Positions 1 to 11,645 are shown, counted from the first letter of the stretch. The stretch: 64,000 nucleotides of DNA from Pseudisothecium myosuroides (GCA_951799445.1 OX637289.1:1302001-1366000), one strand, 5' to 3'. Notes: generated from the sequence alone by a model not told the origin. Program-made: numbers and translations.

Positions 1-354
1 ACCGCGCCAAATCCAAAATGAATAGTAAAAAACAAAACATCAAGCCAACTTGAATAGTTAGATTCTCTAGGAAAATTAGTTTTTTAATCTAATTATTCCC
101 AAGCCGCCACTTCGTCTTCCTTAAGTATGTCTTGTTTCAATTTTTGTTGTCATTTGAAGTTGGCTATGGAGTTAGAGAGTTGTGACTTGTGAGTTTGAAA
201 GTTGGAAGTGAGTTTTAGTCCAAAGTGTGATCAATCACAATTTTAGAACAAAAAAAAACCAAAGTTGGATTGGTGTGGCGAGCAACGGCCTAACCTTTAG
301 TATATCAATGGTTTAGTTCAAAGTTTTGGTTATGAGTTTCCAAAGAAAGTCGGA

Positions 355-445
355 TGTTTGGACTCCCTGGACTCCCTGGACTCCCTTGCGACTCCCAGCT
401 CTTGCGACCCAGCCCTTTGCGACCCAGCCCTTGCGACACGTGGCC
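355..445 (+). repeat. Short tandem repeats GACTCCCTG and TTGCGACCCAGCCC
   Basis: Three consecutive GACTCCCTG/T units are followed by related TTGCGACCCAGCCC units. They lie directly before the larger minisatellite and share its GC-rich character. Confidence 0.75.
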
Positions 446-489
446 CCTCCCTTAGCCCCCCGTTACTGCTGGTTTGGTTCGTGAGCAGA

Positions 490-668
490 CTGCTGGTTCT
501 GGTTAAGCAGACGCTGGTTCTGGTTAAGCTATGCTGGTTCTGGTTTTAACTACGCTGGTTCTAGTTAAGCTACGCTGGTTCTGGTTTTAACTACGCTAGT
601 TCTGGTTTTAACTACGCTGGTTCTGGTTTTAACTACGCTGGTTCTGGTTTTAACTACGCTGGTTCTAG
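490..668 (+). repeat. 20-21-bp minisatellite, about nine units
   Basis: The unit is GCTGGTTCTGGTTTTAACTAC, with a variant in which TTAAGCTAC or TTAAGCAGAC replaces the tail. The last units are almost identical while the first ones vary in length and end, as expected for an array growing from its right side. Translation gives a repetitive LVLVK-type peptide without an ATG, so I do not call it coding. Confidence 0.85.
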
Positions 669-1199
669 GAAAACAAACAACACTAAATGATTAATAAGAA
701 AACTAAACTGATCTTTGATAACTTAGGAATTCACAATCACTAAACGATATTTTTGGTGTTTTTTGGAATAATCTAAGCAATCAAAACTAATACTAAACAA
801 AGCTACACTACTAAGGATTTTTTGGGAATTGGGAAATAATGGCTAAATAAGACTAACTATAGCAAAGATTAACTAAACTAAAGGTTTTCTGGTATAAACT
901 TAAACAAAGTGATCTAAACTAAACAAAGGCAAGGATAAACTAAACTAAGCAAACACTAAACTATCAATGAGAGTTCCTAACTTTGGCAATGGAAATGAAA
1001 AGTAATTGAGTAAATTTCGGTGGAAGAAAAGGAGCCACTGGGTGTGGGTTTTTGGCTTAAGTAGCCAACACACCGAGGGTTTTTTCCAAGTATTCCTTCA
1101 AGTTTCAAGGTAAACTTTTGTTGAGGTGAAAGCTTCGCCGTGCGGGAGCAACCCCAAGCTAAAATTTGTCAAGAACGGTTCCAAGTGGTTGTAGGAATG

Positions 1200-1336
1200 T
1201 TTTAATTCTTAAAGGAGGTACACATGAAAGTGTTTGAACCAAACATTAAGGACTAAAATAATTCCCAAGGTATCAAATGGTTTTAATTCTTAAAGGAGGT
1301 ACACATGAAAGTGTTGAACCGAACATTAAGGATTAA
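1200..1336 (+). repeat. Direct duplication of a ~57-bp segment
   Basis: Two copies (1200-1257 and 1281-1336) begin TTTTAATTCTTAAAGGAGG and continue through TACACATGAAAGTGTT to AACATTAAGGAYTAAA. They differ at a few positions and are separated by 23 bases. The AGGAGG inside looks like a bacterial ribosome site but has no such meaning in this eukaryotic repeat context. Confidence 0.8.
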
Positions 1337-1726
1337 ATCAAACCAAACTTTGTTATACAACGAAGTTTGGCTAATGGTTTGAGTATGAGAATCTTTTGGT
1401 AAGGACTAGCCTTACCGCCTTAAGAATCCTAACTCAATAGCTATTGCAAAAAACACGAAATTAGTATGTGACAAAGTATGCAAGTTTTTTTGGGGATAAA
1501 ACCTCCCAAAATATGAACTTAGTGTGGTTGTGAAGGTTGAAAGGAAATCCCGAGTCCTTAACCAAATCCGAAAACGACAATGAACAAAGTTGACCAAAAT
1601 TTGGTCTAGCTTAATTGCTTCCCACAAAGCCGGTAAGCAAATGGAACAAAGAAAGAGTGTCTGTACTCCGACAGAGTGTCGGTAGGCAGATAATGAACAA
1701 AATGGGGTACAACAAACTTCGCGGGG

Positions 1727-1737
1727 AGACCTTATAT
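1727..1737 (-). promoter_or_regulatory. Possible TATA box (minus strand)
   Basis: Read on the minus strand the sequence is GAGTATATAAGG, a strong TATA match, followed downstream by GC-rich sequence. It could be the promoter of a decayed element transcribed leftward. No ATG-initiated gene is visible downstream, so this is a motif call only. Confidence 0.3.
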
Positions 1738-2159
1738 ACTCGCTAGAAGGCCCCACCACTTAGTTTACCATGAGATATTTGGTCTTCTTACTCAAAAATT
1801 AACCTAAACTAAATTCTAATCTACCCTAAGATAATTCCTAAATAATCTTTGTTTAATCTTTAGAATTTTCTAGAACAAGCCTTAATTAGAAAGGAAATCT
1901 TGTCCAAAATAAAATCTAAGATTTTCCCAAAGATATTTAAGAAATTAACTATTTTGACTTTGAGATATTTTGCAAACAACCCTAGGATATTTCCAAATAT
2001 TCTTAATTTAATCTAAATTGGCTTTTAAAGGAAAGATTTGAAATCTTAACTAAATCCAATCTTCGACTTTCACCAAGATATTTTGTGAAATAACTTTGAA
2101 TTACTGTTAATTACTCTAAAAAAGTCAACGCTACGGCTGAACTCTTCCTATCTTCTTGA

Positions 2160-2690
2160 GAACAACTCCAAATTGAAATTCGATTGCGCCATCGCGTTCA
2201 AAAGACCCCAATTAGTCTAGGAATCCCTCTGCCCCCCATTTCCAGGCTGTAAATATGTGTAAAAACCACTCACGGTAACTTCAAAGAAAAGTCAAAATCC
2301 TAATTTATGGAATTTGCATTTCCTGAGGAAACTGACTGGCCAGAGTTGCCTGGAAGGTTTGTGAGAGTAAAAAAACATTCCTTGTTCGCAACATTCGAAC
2401 ACCGTTAGCTCCTGGTTCGCCGGTCAACCCGCCGCCATGTTGTAAATTCTTGTTAAATTCGATGTCGTCGTCGATTCTGGTACTTTTGACTATCGGAAAG
2501 CCCTCAAACTTGACTGGTCTCTTATTTTATATATAAAACTTTAATCTAATTTTTAGTGAGATTTTACCGCAGTCTGGGTAATTTCTAGGAAATTACTATC
2601 AGTTTCAAAGGCGGTTGACTTCCCATGGAGTCATTGTGGAGTTTTGTAAAATCCCGAAACTTTTAGGCAATCTTCTAGGAAGTGTTCAAA
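2160..2690 (+). repeat. Segment duplicated again at 3.79-4.33 kb (copy 1)
   Basis: Shared landmarks in the same order as copy 2 are GATTGCGCC, GCCGGTCAAC followed by CCGCCGCCAT, CTCTAATTTTTAGTG (here CTAATTTTTAGTGAG), ATTTTACCGC and a CCGAAACTTTT/CCGGAACTTTT stretch. The copies are clearly diverged. It looks like an internal duplication of a repeat element; no protein is evident. Confidence 0.6.
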
Positions 2691-3429
2691 AGCTAAGGGC
2701 AAAACCAAACCTCCAATAAAGATGCTAAATTTAGCAGTTCCTTAATAATTTCCGCCCGGGGGGAAAATTAATCTGGTACCGGGGTTTGTCGTGGATGATT
2801 AGTTCCGTTGTTGACCTCTTGGCATGCTTTTATCCTAAAAGCACCTTTCTGTAAGCTCCAATCATCTCGCCCTTCTTCTACTTTGCATTCTGGTTTGTAT
2901 TCTTCAACATTTGCAGGTTTTCACATAACTAGCCCAAATTCCACATGAATTGGATCTAGACACTTCTAAACTTAAACATAGACTCTTATGATTTAGCCAA
3001 GCTGTCACATGTGCTCACATGTCGACTTTTACATGGACAGGACACTAGAACTGGCTAATTCTCACATCCTCACATCTCTCGTAAACGCTAATTTGGACTA
3101 TAAGATACTAAACTAAGACCTAAATCTGGAAAAGCATTACATTTTGTGCTTCCCGTGATTTTAGGACAACTCCTCGCTAATCTGGCAGGGACTTCCACCA
3201 AAGTTCTCTCAACTGACTTATTTATGCTATTTTGCATGAATTAATACTAAAAACTAACAATAATCGCGAAAAATAAACCCAGAGCTCCAAGTGCTATCTT
3301 GAGGGCTCACACAACCCTCCTCCTCTCTTCCTACCTAACTAACTCCATCCTAATTTGAATTTCTCATCCAAGTACTAGGAATTACATCTTGTCCTTCGGG
3401 GTTTGACTTCTCCCTGATTTACCAAGATT

Positions 3430-3670
3430 TTTGTTGGCCTTGTCAACCTCTTGTTATGTAATTTTCAACTCTTGTAAGAACCTTGTCAATCTTCGTAAGA
3501 TTCCCATCATGCTCTCATAGATTCTCGTTGACCCATGTAAGAACTTTATCAACCTTATAAGAACTCTGTCAACCTCGTAAGATTCTTGTCATACCCCTCG
3601 TAGATTCTTGTTGACCCGTGGAAGAGCCTTGTCAACCCTTTTGTAAGTTTTGTGTTGACCTTGGGCTAGG
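3430..3670 (+). repeat. Degenerate tandem array around CTTGTCAACCTCGTAAGA
   Basis: Roughly eight imperfect units of the type CTTGTCAACCT-(T/C)GTAAGA-TTC occur, and a longer unit with AGATTCTCGTTGACCC / AGATTCTTGTTGACCC recurs about every 75 bases. TTGACC and GTCAA alternate on both strands. I see no coding potential. Confidence 0.6.
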
Positions 3671-3789
3671 CTCCTTCCTTAGGCTCTTCCACCTAGTTGA
3701 CTTCTTGATTTGTAAGAGATTTCCTACCTACACCTAGTTTTGTAATTTCTAGGTTTCTACGTTCTATACTGATCCAAATCCTAACTTTT

Positions 3790-4330
3790 GAAGATTAGCT
3801 CTAAATCGCAAATGGATTGCGCCGTTGGCTTTAGAAGGCCATTTTTAGTTTGTGGAAAATTTCCTACCACTTTCCCCGACACCAAAAACCTCTCAAATCT
3901 TAGTGCCAACTAGGACCCTAAAAAGGATAAAAATCCAATTTGTGGGGGTTGCCTTTTATGAAAAAAGCAACTTGTCTATGGTCTTTAGGGGGTGCAAGAG
4001 GGTTAGAAAAGACCCATCTCGGGCTCCATTCCAATCTCATGGGCTCTTGGAACGCCGGTCAACTCCCGCCGCCATTGTGAATTTCGTCAATTGTCGGGGA
4101 GTCTTGCCGGTTCGGGTACCTCTGGCTATCAGAATGTCTTGAAATCTGTTGGAGCGCGTTATTAACATAAAAGAAACTACTCTAATTTTTAGTGGGATTT
4201 TACCGCCATTTGGGAATTTTTCATGAATCTTCCTTCCCGATCTTCGACGGTTGACAGCCCGGACAAGCATCTTCTGACTACCAGAAAATTCCGGAACTTT
4301 TTGTAGGGCCTCCCATGAAATTCCACAAGG
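3790..4330 (+). repeat. Segment duplicated from 2.16-2.69 kb (copy 2)
   Basis: Second, diverged copy of the 2.16-2.69 kb segment with the same ordered landmarks (GGATTGCGCCG, CGCCGGTCAACTC, CGCCGCCATTGTGAAT, CTAATTTTTAGTGGG, TTTTACCGCC). Short frames are open on both strands here, but they are not shared with copy 1 and I do not call a gene. Confidence 0.6.
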
Positions 4331-5060
4331 TAGGTACAAGCTTTGATTAGGGCGTGGCACCTGGATCACGGGGGGATTAAAATCCCGCCCTCTTGTCTTG
4401 AGTTGGATTGACCGGGAAATCTTTCGTGAGTAGGAGAATCTGGACGAATCGTTTCCAGCCTTGATCCCCCGGTTTGCTTTGACCTTGGATCACCCACGCT
4501 TGGTGGTAGATTCCCTCTACCGGTCTGTCTTGCGGCGGTAACTCCTGTAGGCCACGGTCAGGGGCTTCTATGTTTCATCAATACAATGGGGAAACTAAAC
4601 TCCTCACTCTCTGGATCCGGCGAGGGCCCTTAACTGTGATTAGCCAATAATCCAAGAGGATTTAGGCTAACCAAGGCGGTTTTATCCAAACCGCCTAACT
4701 TCCTACTAACTCCAGATTCTCATATACAAGTGGGTATTTGACGTATTCTAGACCTAAAACTCTATTCTAGACCAAATACTATATTGGCATGTGACATGCC
4801 TATTCTGGTTTTACATTCTTTTTTGGGTTTTTTACCTATAATTATAACTTAAATTTGTGAAATTTGAGAAAAAAAAAAGACTATGAGTCCCAAGTGACGA
4901 ATTGGGAGCTCACACATTCCAATTCCATATGAAAAACAACCATTATTTTGGTTAGTAGGACACAATTGGAAACATAATTTATAAAATGAAAAACCCACCC
5001 TTTTTTCTTTGCTATACATGAATTTTGACCTTTGGGCCATATATGCATATAGCATTATTG

Positions 5061-5081
5061 TTAACCTCCAAAGGACCAAAG
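5061..5081 (+). mobile_element. Solo left terminus of a TTAA-type element
   Basis: TTAA is followed by CCTCCAAAGGACCAAAG, which matches the terminus of the TTAA-flanked family (CCCCCAAAGGACCAAA at 34.98 kb). I found no matching right end within the next few kilobases. The 4-bp-TSD element at 5090 begins just inside it, so this end may have been separated from its partner by later insertions or deletion. Confidence 0.45.
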
Positions 5082-5089
5082 TCCCTTCG

Positions 5090-5821
5090 GGGTCGTTGCA
5101 AGAATGACCTCCTGTTTTTGTTCCACTTTGGCAATACTAGGCCTTTTTTTTGGAAGTACTTTAAAATTAGAAAAATATTTTTAAAAAAATATGAAAAATA
5201 AGACCAATGTATAGACCTGTAAGAAGAAGGTACCAAATGAAGGAAAAGCCCAAAAAAATTCATTAAGTAGGAAAACTAGAAAAGTGCAAAATTGCCAGAA
5301 AATAGATACTTGAATGTTTTAATTTGTAAAAAATAGGAAAAACAATTTTCAAGGAAACTAAAAATTGTACATTTGGGAAGACTTTATGACAAAGAGATTT
5401 CACAAAAAGAATGGTCTTGAAATCATTTTTAATGTTCAAAATTGAGCGTGCAAGGGAGCCCTATTGGCATGAACGTAGAGGACATAAAATAAATTATTTT
5501 TAAAGTTTCCTTGGTAGAAACATGACTCCCTACTATAAGAAAACACTATAGAAATTTCAGCCCTAGATCATTAATTTGAGGACCCATAGTACTCAAACCC
5601 CCTAAAACTCAAAACGTGACATATTATTTTAATTGTTTTTTTAAATATAAAATGATTTTTTAAAATATCTGAAAAATATGAAATATGATTACATTCAAGA
5701 CAAACATCTTCAATAAAAATTTCAACTTCATGTGAGTCAAGCTTCAAAAGTTATTGTAGAAGAAAGTTTCTCCAATCCTTTTGTGACAATGTTTTAGTAC
5801 AGGTCATTTTTGCAATCATCC
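5090..5821 (+). mobile_element. 4-bp-TSD non-autonomous element, copy 1
   Basis: It starts GGGTCGTTGCAAGAATGACC and ends with the inverted TTTTTGCAATCATCC. Flanks are TTCG and TTTG, three of four bases matching. Length (732 bp) and interior (stretches like ATTTCAGCYCTAGATCATTAA and CTCAAAACGTGACATATTA) match the copies at 27.3, 34.1 and 36.1 kb. There is no open frame of useful length, so it must have been moved by an enzyme encoded elsewhere. Confidence 0.7.
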
Positions 5822-5999
5822 TTTGGGGGACACTTGGGATTTGGGGCAAGCTTGTATAACCTCAATTTTTGACAAGATTTCTTAAAAAAAAAATTTAAGA
5901 TAATAAATCACATTAGCTTTTTAAGAATATAATTTTTATTTCAACCAATTCTTGAAAGCAAAAGCTATACCACTATAAGTCCAAAGGAGTTTGTTGTGC

Positions 6000-7480
6000 T
6001 AGACAAAAAAATACAAAAAATTGAATTTTTTTAAATTGAATTTTTTTTCTCAAATCTTATATTTTTGTTTCACACGTGAAGCTTTGATTCATTCTATTTG
6101 GACTAATAATAAAAAAGTTATGGACAATCTTGTTTTTTGGGCAATTTAAGCATCTTCTTCAAAAAAACATTGAAGAATTCATTTTCAAATGCAATTTTTA
6201 AAAAATTTCAATTTGTTTGCAAAAGTTAAATTTGTTTGCAAGAAAAATCTCACCATTGGGATTATGGACTTTCAATTCCATCTTAGAGCTATTAACGCTT
6301 TAGTGTTTCATTCAATCTCAGACCTACTTCTACTTAATAATTTTTTAATGAATGAAAAATCAAGTGTTTTTTTCTGAATTTTTTTTCCCCGACTCTTAAT
6401 TTAAATTTTCAACATAAAAAAATTTAATTCAAAGTTTGTAGTGCAAAACAATTCCACAAATGGCGGCCAAACTTGTCTGAAATTGGAGGCCAACATACAA
6501 GATCCTACGATTAGATTCTAAAAAAAATATTATTTTTGCCGCAACAACATGACAATTAGACATCATTGTACGACATCTAGTAGAGCCCTTGCCACGTCCA
6601 GTAGAGTCAAATTTACCTTTGACTTTCCAAAAAGTTACCTTCCCATTTACCTACGCTACCTGGATGCCATGTGGTGTCCGCGTGGCACATTTAGGAACAC
6701 GTGCTAGTCTGATGAGGACAAGAAACAATGGGTTTAGGGCGACCGTAACTAGGGGCAACCTCTTGTAGGGATGACCTTTTGTAGGCCAAGCTATGTGATC
6801 TTTATGATTTAAAACTGCCACTTTTGTTGCATTCATCAAATAAAACAGGAAAAATATATTTTTTTGGAAATCTAACTATAAGATTTTGTAATTCAATTGT
6901 CTAATATCATGTGGTAAAAATTTCATGAAATTTGACTGTACAGATTGGGAGATATTAGCATACAAAGTTTAAAAAAAAAATTCTATACTTTAACCTGGAA
7001 TTTCAATCGACTTTGACTTCCATTTGTGGAAAAAATTTGCACTACAAACTTTGAATAAAAAAAACTTTATGTTGAAAAATTGGATTGAAGGTCTAGGAAA
7101 AAAATTCCAAGAAAATACACTTGATTTTCATTCATTAAGAAATTGTTAAGGAGAAATAGGTTCAAGATTGAATAAAAAAATTAAATTATTAATAGCTCTA
7201 AGGTGGAATTAAAACACAATAATATCAATGGTGAGATTGTTCTAAAAAGGAAAGTTAACCCCAACAGACAATTCTTTATGGAAATAGTAAAAATTGCATT
7301 CAAAACAAAATCTAGTACGTGATTTTTTCAAGAAGTTTTAGGCTTGCCTGAAAAACAAGATTGTCTATAACTTTCTCATTATTAGTTCAAATAGTATAAA
7401 TCAAAGCTTCAGATGTAGACAAAAATATATTATTTGAGGAAAAAAAATGTAAATTTAAATTTTGACTTTTTGTGATTTTT
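6000..7480. repeat. Large imperfect foldback structure with unique centre
   Basis: About 450 bases at 6.00-6.45 kb are the inverted, diverged counterpart of 7.02-7.48 kb. For example TCTCACCATTGGGATTATGG at 6.25 kb pairs with the ATCAATGGTGAGATTG region near 7.23 kb, and both ends contain a GAAGCTTTGATTCATT / ATCAAAGCTTC motif. The centre (6.45-7.02 kb) is less AT-rich and unrelated. The same arm sequence appears inside the TTAA elements near 15.3 and 56.9 kb, so this is probably a rearranged relative of that family. Confidence 0.5.
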
Positions 7481-7539
7481 GTGCTACCCACAGACATTTT
7501 TGGCTTAGGATGGCATAATTTTTGCTTTCAAACACCAAT

Positions 7540-7761
7540 CACTACAAGAGAAAGGGGTGTTTTAAGTGAGTTTTTAAGTATAGTCCTAGACATAAGATTA
7601 TAAGTAATGACATGTAAGGAGATTTTCAGCAAAATTCTACTTAAAACATATGTGTTTTAAGTAAAATTTTGCTGAAAATCTCCTTACAAGTCGTTACTTA
7701 TAATCTTATGTCTAGGACTATACTTAAAAACTCACTTAAAACACCCCTTTCTCTTGTAGTG
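7540..7761. mobile_element. CACTA-ended hairpin MITE, copy 1 (222 bp)
   Basis: The element starts CACTACAAGAGAAAGGGGTG and ends with its exact reverse complement. Almost its whole length is two complementary arms of about 108 bases around a CATATG-like centre. CACTACAAGA is the classic terminus of plant CACTA (En/Spm) elements. The flanks do not give a clean 3-bp duplication. There is no coding capacity. A transcript would fold into one long hairpin suitable for small-RNA processing. Confidence 0.85.
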
Positions 7762-9300
7762 ACAAGTGACAGAAATTATCACATTGCACAAATAGGGAGG
7801 TTTACCTTGGTGGATTCAACAAACTAAAATTGTACAACATGAGGATCGAGTTTATAGTCTATTTAACTTCATGCTTTGAAGCCATAAATATTAAACCCAC
7901 TCATATTGATGGGATGTTTACGGAATAGTTTCAGTGGGAATTTTGAAGCATTTAATGGTAAACTTATTATTACCCCCTAAAAGTCGGAGGGTGTTTTGGA
8001 AGCAGAAAAGTCCAAAAGTGCCCATTTGTGATGCATTGTCCAAAATTATTTTTATTTTTATTTTTTGAATTCCAACCACGTAAAACTGTATTAAACAAGT
8101 AAGGCAATTAAGGCAAGTGCGGAAAAAATTTCAATCCATTGGATTGAAAAAATTTTGCTGAAAATTTTAATCACATGGATTGAATTATTGAAAGATTATA
8201 ACATATGAAGTGAGAATTTTTTTTTTTTTTTTAATTCTTGCAAAACAAGGTTAGTAGAGTTTGATCCCTCCTAGAGTAAAATTTTTGCTGTACAAAAAAA
8301 TGAGGATTTTGTCCAATGATATGTATATGCTGTTAGATTTACCTATAAAATTTTTCAGAAGCTAATATGGAGTTTAAATCAACCATCTTGTAATGTAAAG
8401 AGGTTAAGTTCATTGGCATACACTAGTCATTGATGATTTCTTGTGCAATGAAAAAACCTTTTATTTGAAATCCAAACAGTAAAAAATTAAAGACAAACAT
8501 TTGGGATATGTGGGAAAGTTTTTAAGAACTTTGGCTGAATATTGCAAGATAATAGGGCTTAAAGTTAGAAGAAAATATTTTTTCTTGAAGCCACCCCAAT
8601 ATAGCTAATAAAGTTTGACTCCCTTAGTATGTGATTTGAAAGCTAAATTTTTTTTTGACAATTGTATGCCATATTTTATTAGTTACGTATATGCCCAATT
8701 TCAAAAGTTGATGAATATTTTTGCAAAAAATGCCCAAAAGATGCCCAAATTGCTCAGGCTGCCAAAAAAGTTCAAGGCAACATAAATTTTGATTAGGGTA
8801 CTTAGTAAAATAAAATTAAAAAAATCACTAAGGGGATACATGTTCAAGCCTTGTATTAAAATTTTACAAACATTCAACCAAAATTGACTTCATAGGATCC
8901 TATCTTTATTTTTAATTGTTCATTCAATAGATAATTGGTCTTTACAAGTTAAAAAATTACCACTTGGTCAATTGGACATTTAAGTTTTATATGTAAAATA
9001 GTCCCACTTGAAAAACCGCATGAAAAAATTTACAAAAAACATAGGATATTGGAACTATACCCCTTATAGCTTTTTATGTAAAAATATGGTCATCCTAAAT
9101 ACAATAAGTAAGGTAAATAGCCCCACATCAAATATCCTCTTAACTTAGGTGTATACCTTAAATTACAAGGAGTGATCTCTCCAGACTACTATTGCTCATC
9201 AACTCTGAAATAATTTCTTAGCAATCATTTGTGAGGTGACAATTCACAATTTTCTCAATTACATGAATGCCAAACACCACATATCGACTATTGCCCATCA
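7762..9300. other. AT-rich stretch with no recognised gene
   Basis: I see no ORF, clear element boundary or RNA gene here. A short perfect inverted repeat TTCAATCCA / TGGATTGAA occurs near 8.13 kb. The sequence shows poly-A/T runs typical of decayed repeats. Its end, about 9.3 kb, is where similarity to the spacer side of arm C starts. Confidence 0.5.
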
Positions 9301-9491
9301 ATTGCAAGTTGCAATGTTTCTCCTAACGTTGGATTTTTTTAGCAAGGATTTCACAATTTCTCCCCAAATCCCTTGCGTGCAATCCAAATTGATATCCATA
9401 TCATTAAAATAGGTATAGATTTATGTTTTTGGCCGTGTGTTCTAAAGTGGCTTAGAATACAGCCAAATTAACGAAATTGACATTTAAGTAA

Positions 9492-9713
9492 CACTACAAG
9501 AGAAAGGGGTGTTTTAAGTGAGTTTTAAAGTATATTCCTAGACATAAGATTTTAAGTAATGACCTTTAAAGAGAATTGCAGCAAAATTTTACTAAAAACA
9601 CATGCGTTTTTAGTAAAATTTTGGTGCAATTCTCTTTAAAGGTCATTACTTAAAATCTTATGTCTAGGAATATACTTTAAAACTCACTTAAAACACCCCT
9701 TTCTCTTGTAGTG
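9492..9713. mobile_element. CACTA-ended hairpin MITE, copy 2 (222 bp)
   Basis: Same length and termini as the copy at 7540, with internally matched changes in both arms. The homologous position beside arm C (about 41.65 kb) reads TTTAAGTAGGGCGGTAAC without the insert, an empty site. Flanks TAA and GAA suggest a degraded 3-bp duplication. There is no open frame. Confidence 0.85.
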
Positions 9714-10475
9714 GAAGGTGGTAAACGTAAGCATGGTTAATTGAAGAGCAAGGTGCATGCAATTTGGTGTTATAAATGAAATCCTTGGAACATCATGCAT
9801 TACCAATAGAGCAAGAGGCGTGTGTTTGTGAGTAAATACATTACCATTTTTTGCGTTACCTGCGCAAGAGTATTGTGGACTAGCTGGTCCACCTCTTGTT
9901 ATAGCTTAAAGATTTTGGACTGGATGTAGGCTTTGTTCAACTCCTCCAAGCCAGCCCCCTAGCCTACGGCAATCATATGTTGCAAGCCGTGGATAGTCCT
10001 CTCCAAGCTCTTGACCTAGATGCAAATTAGGAAAAAAAGAAATATTTTTATTACTATGCTCCATATATGAATGTTCAAGCCTTGAGATCAACATAGTTTT
10101 CAAATCTTGAGCATCAATTTCATTAAATTAGCAAAATTTCAAGACATTGCCTTTTTTTTTGTAAAGGAATTGCAAGTTCAATGTGTCTAAACTTCAAAAT
10201 ATGGGCTTTTTTGGCACTTCCAAAGATAGATGTTTTGCCTTTTAACATTTTTAGACAAAATACCTTTGTCTCAAAAGTTGCGCGTTTTAGACTTTTATTA
10301 GTAGTTTACATGTTGAAAAATGTATTGAGAATATATTTTATTTTGTTTTGACCCAATAAAACTTTTATACTCATCTTCAAAAAACTTATAGAATTCAAAT
10401 GAAGGTTGTCTATGTCACGTCATGTATTCATGTCATGACGTTAGGATGTCATAACTAGGTTGTCTATATCCTAAC

Positions 10476-10768
10476 GTGACTTGAAGTTTTCATGTCATGA
10501 TGTCATGTCACCATTGTCATATCAAGGTTGTCACATTAGACAGGACCTTGTTTATTATATGTTCTATTAGACTTATCCAATCATTAGAGAAATTTTGGAT
10601 TCTTTGGGGGGCAATTCTCTACTAACTACATGCGCAAATAAAGTACGGGTATTTTAAAAAGTACTGAAAAATCATGTACTACACTACCACATGATTGCCT
10701 TTAGCCCTCAAACGGCTCAAAGCCTTGTGTGATTGCGATTTGCCACATTACAAAAATTAAAATATTAA

Positions 10769-10802
<34 letters not shown>

Positions 10803-11645
10803 TTTCTTGTATTTGGACATCTCAATGACATATCTCAATTCTTTAGAATGTCCAAATTTCTTCTAATGGTCTCAAATGTGTATCTCAAGCAGATGTGTAT
10901 GTGCTAAGTAGCAACTTGTTTAATGCGACAAACTTGTGAGTAGTAATTTGTTTAATGTGACAATCTTGTGTTAAGTCTATAGTAAAGCGTTATGACATGT
11001 CAAGATTTTGGCAAGATTCCTTCTACATCTTAACAACCTTAATACTAAACCTTAAGCTCTAAATGTTTAAGAACTTATTTTTTACTATTTTATGACAATT
11101 ATGACTGAAAAATCAAATATAATATCACTACTTTTTAACATATCATTGCTATTTATGTCTTTTTTTAAAATGATTTTATGATATTCAATTCAAATAATTA
11201 GAATATTTCAACATGACACCATGACAAACTACGGGTTTAAATCATATCATGCATCACGACATTCTAATGTCTCTAATCATAATGCATGACATGATCCAAA
11301 CTTGGAGTTTGTCATAATGACATGACCAAAACAACCTTAGGTCCCTGATCATATCGCACAACATGGTCTAAATTTGAAGTCCATCATAATAGAATATACT
11401 AACTATTTGGATGGAATATCATAAAATTATCTAAAATGAATAACATAAGTTGGACAAGCATGTTAAAAAGTATTGATGCACTTGACTTTTCATCTATGAT
11501 TATCATAAAATAGTGAAAAATAATTCCTAATTGAAATGTTTGGAGTTTAGGATTAGGGTTGTCAGTATTCTAATAAAGTTTTGACATGTCATGACGCGTC
11601 ATGAGGGACGTGACATGATATCATAATGTGAAAACTACAAGTCAC
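10476..11645. mobile_element. GTGACTTG foldback element, module A copy
   Basis: The ends are inverted: GTGACTTGAAGTTTTCATG at the left, and the reverse complement of GTGACTTGTAGTTTTCAC at the right, each continuing through ATGATRTCATGTCAC. Beyond the termini the two halves remain inverted copies over about 400 bases, sharing motifs such as TTATTTTTTACTATTTTATG. Repeated TGTCATGAC palindromes are conspicuous. No ORF exists. Orthologous copies lie in B (38.5-39.53 kb) and C (42.4-43.43 kb), so this insertion predates the duplication. Confidence 0.65.
10768..10791 (+). repeat. (TA)12 microsatellite
   Basis: Uninterrupted AT/TA run inside the foldback element, followed by a T tract. The equivalent site in arms B and C lacks the expansion (short AAATATATTTA only). 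Confidence 0.9.

Larger units (their letters stand above)
1..4840. other. Unclassified, less AT-rich repeat-like block
   Basis: This block is visibly richer in G and C than the sequence from 4.85 kb onward and shares no obvious sequence with modules A-E. It holds a minisatellite, a short direct duplication, two diverged copies of a 0.5 kb segment and a degenerate tandem array, listed separately. No convincing open reading frame starts with ATG and extends far. A TATATAAGG box on the minus strand near 1.73 kb and the internal duplications would suit a decayed retrotransposon, but I see no reverse transcriptase, integrase or matched long terminal repeats, so the class stays open. Confidence 0.4.

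Noticed and set aside
1210..1300. AGGAGG followed by ATG as a bacterial translation start
   Set aside because: It lies in a eukaryotic direct repeat with no frame of useful length behind it.
1412..1759. 115-codon minus-strand frame near the TATA-like box
   Set aside because: It starts at GTG, has no recognisable domain and lies in repeat-like DNA; there is no support beyond length.
3430..3670. CRISPR-like array of GTCAACCTCGTAAG repeats
   Set aside because: Units and spacings are degenerate and overlapping, without unique equal-length spacers, and the genome is eukaryotic.
1..4840. LTR retrotransposon
   Set aside because: TATATAAGG and internal repeats are suggestive, but no matched long terminal repeats, primer-binding site or pol-type protein could be seen.
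5012..5263. 83-codon minus-strand frame over the start of the first 4-bp-TSD element
   Set aside because: It crosses the element boundary at 5090 and is absent from the other family copies.
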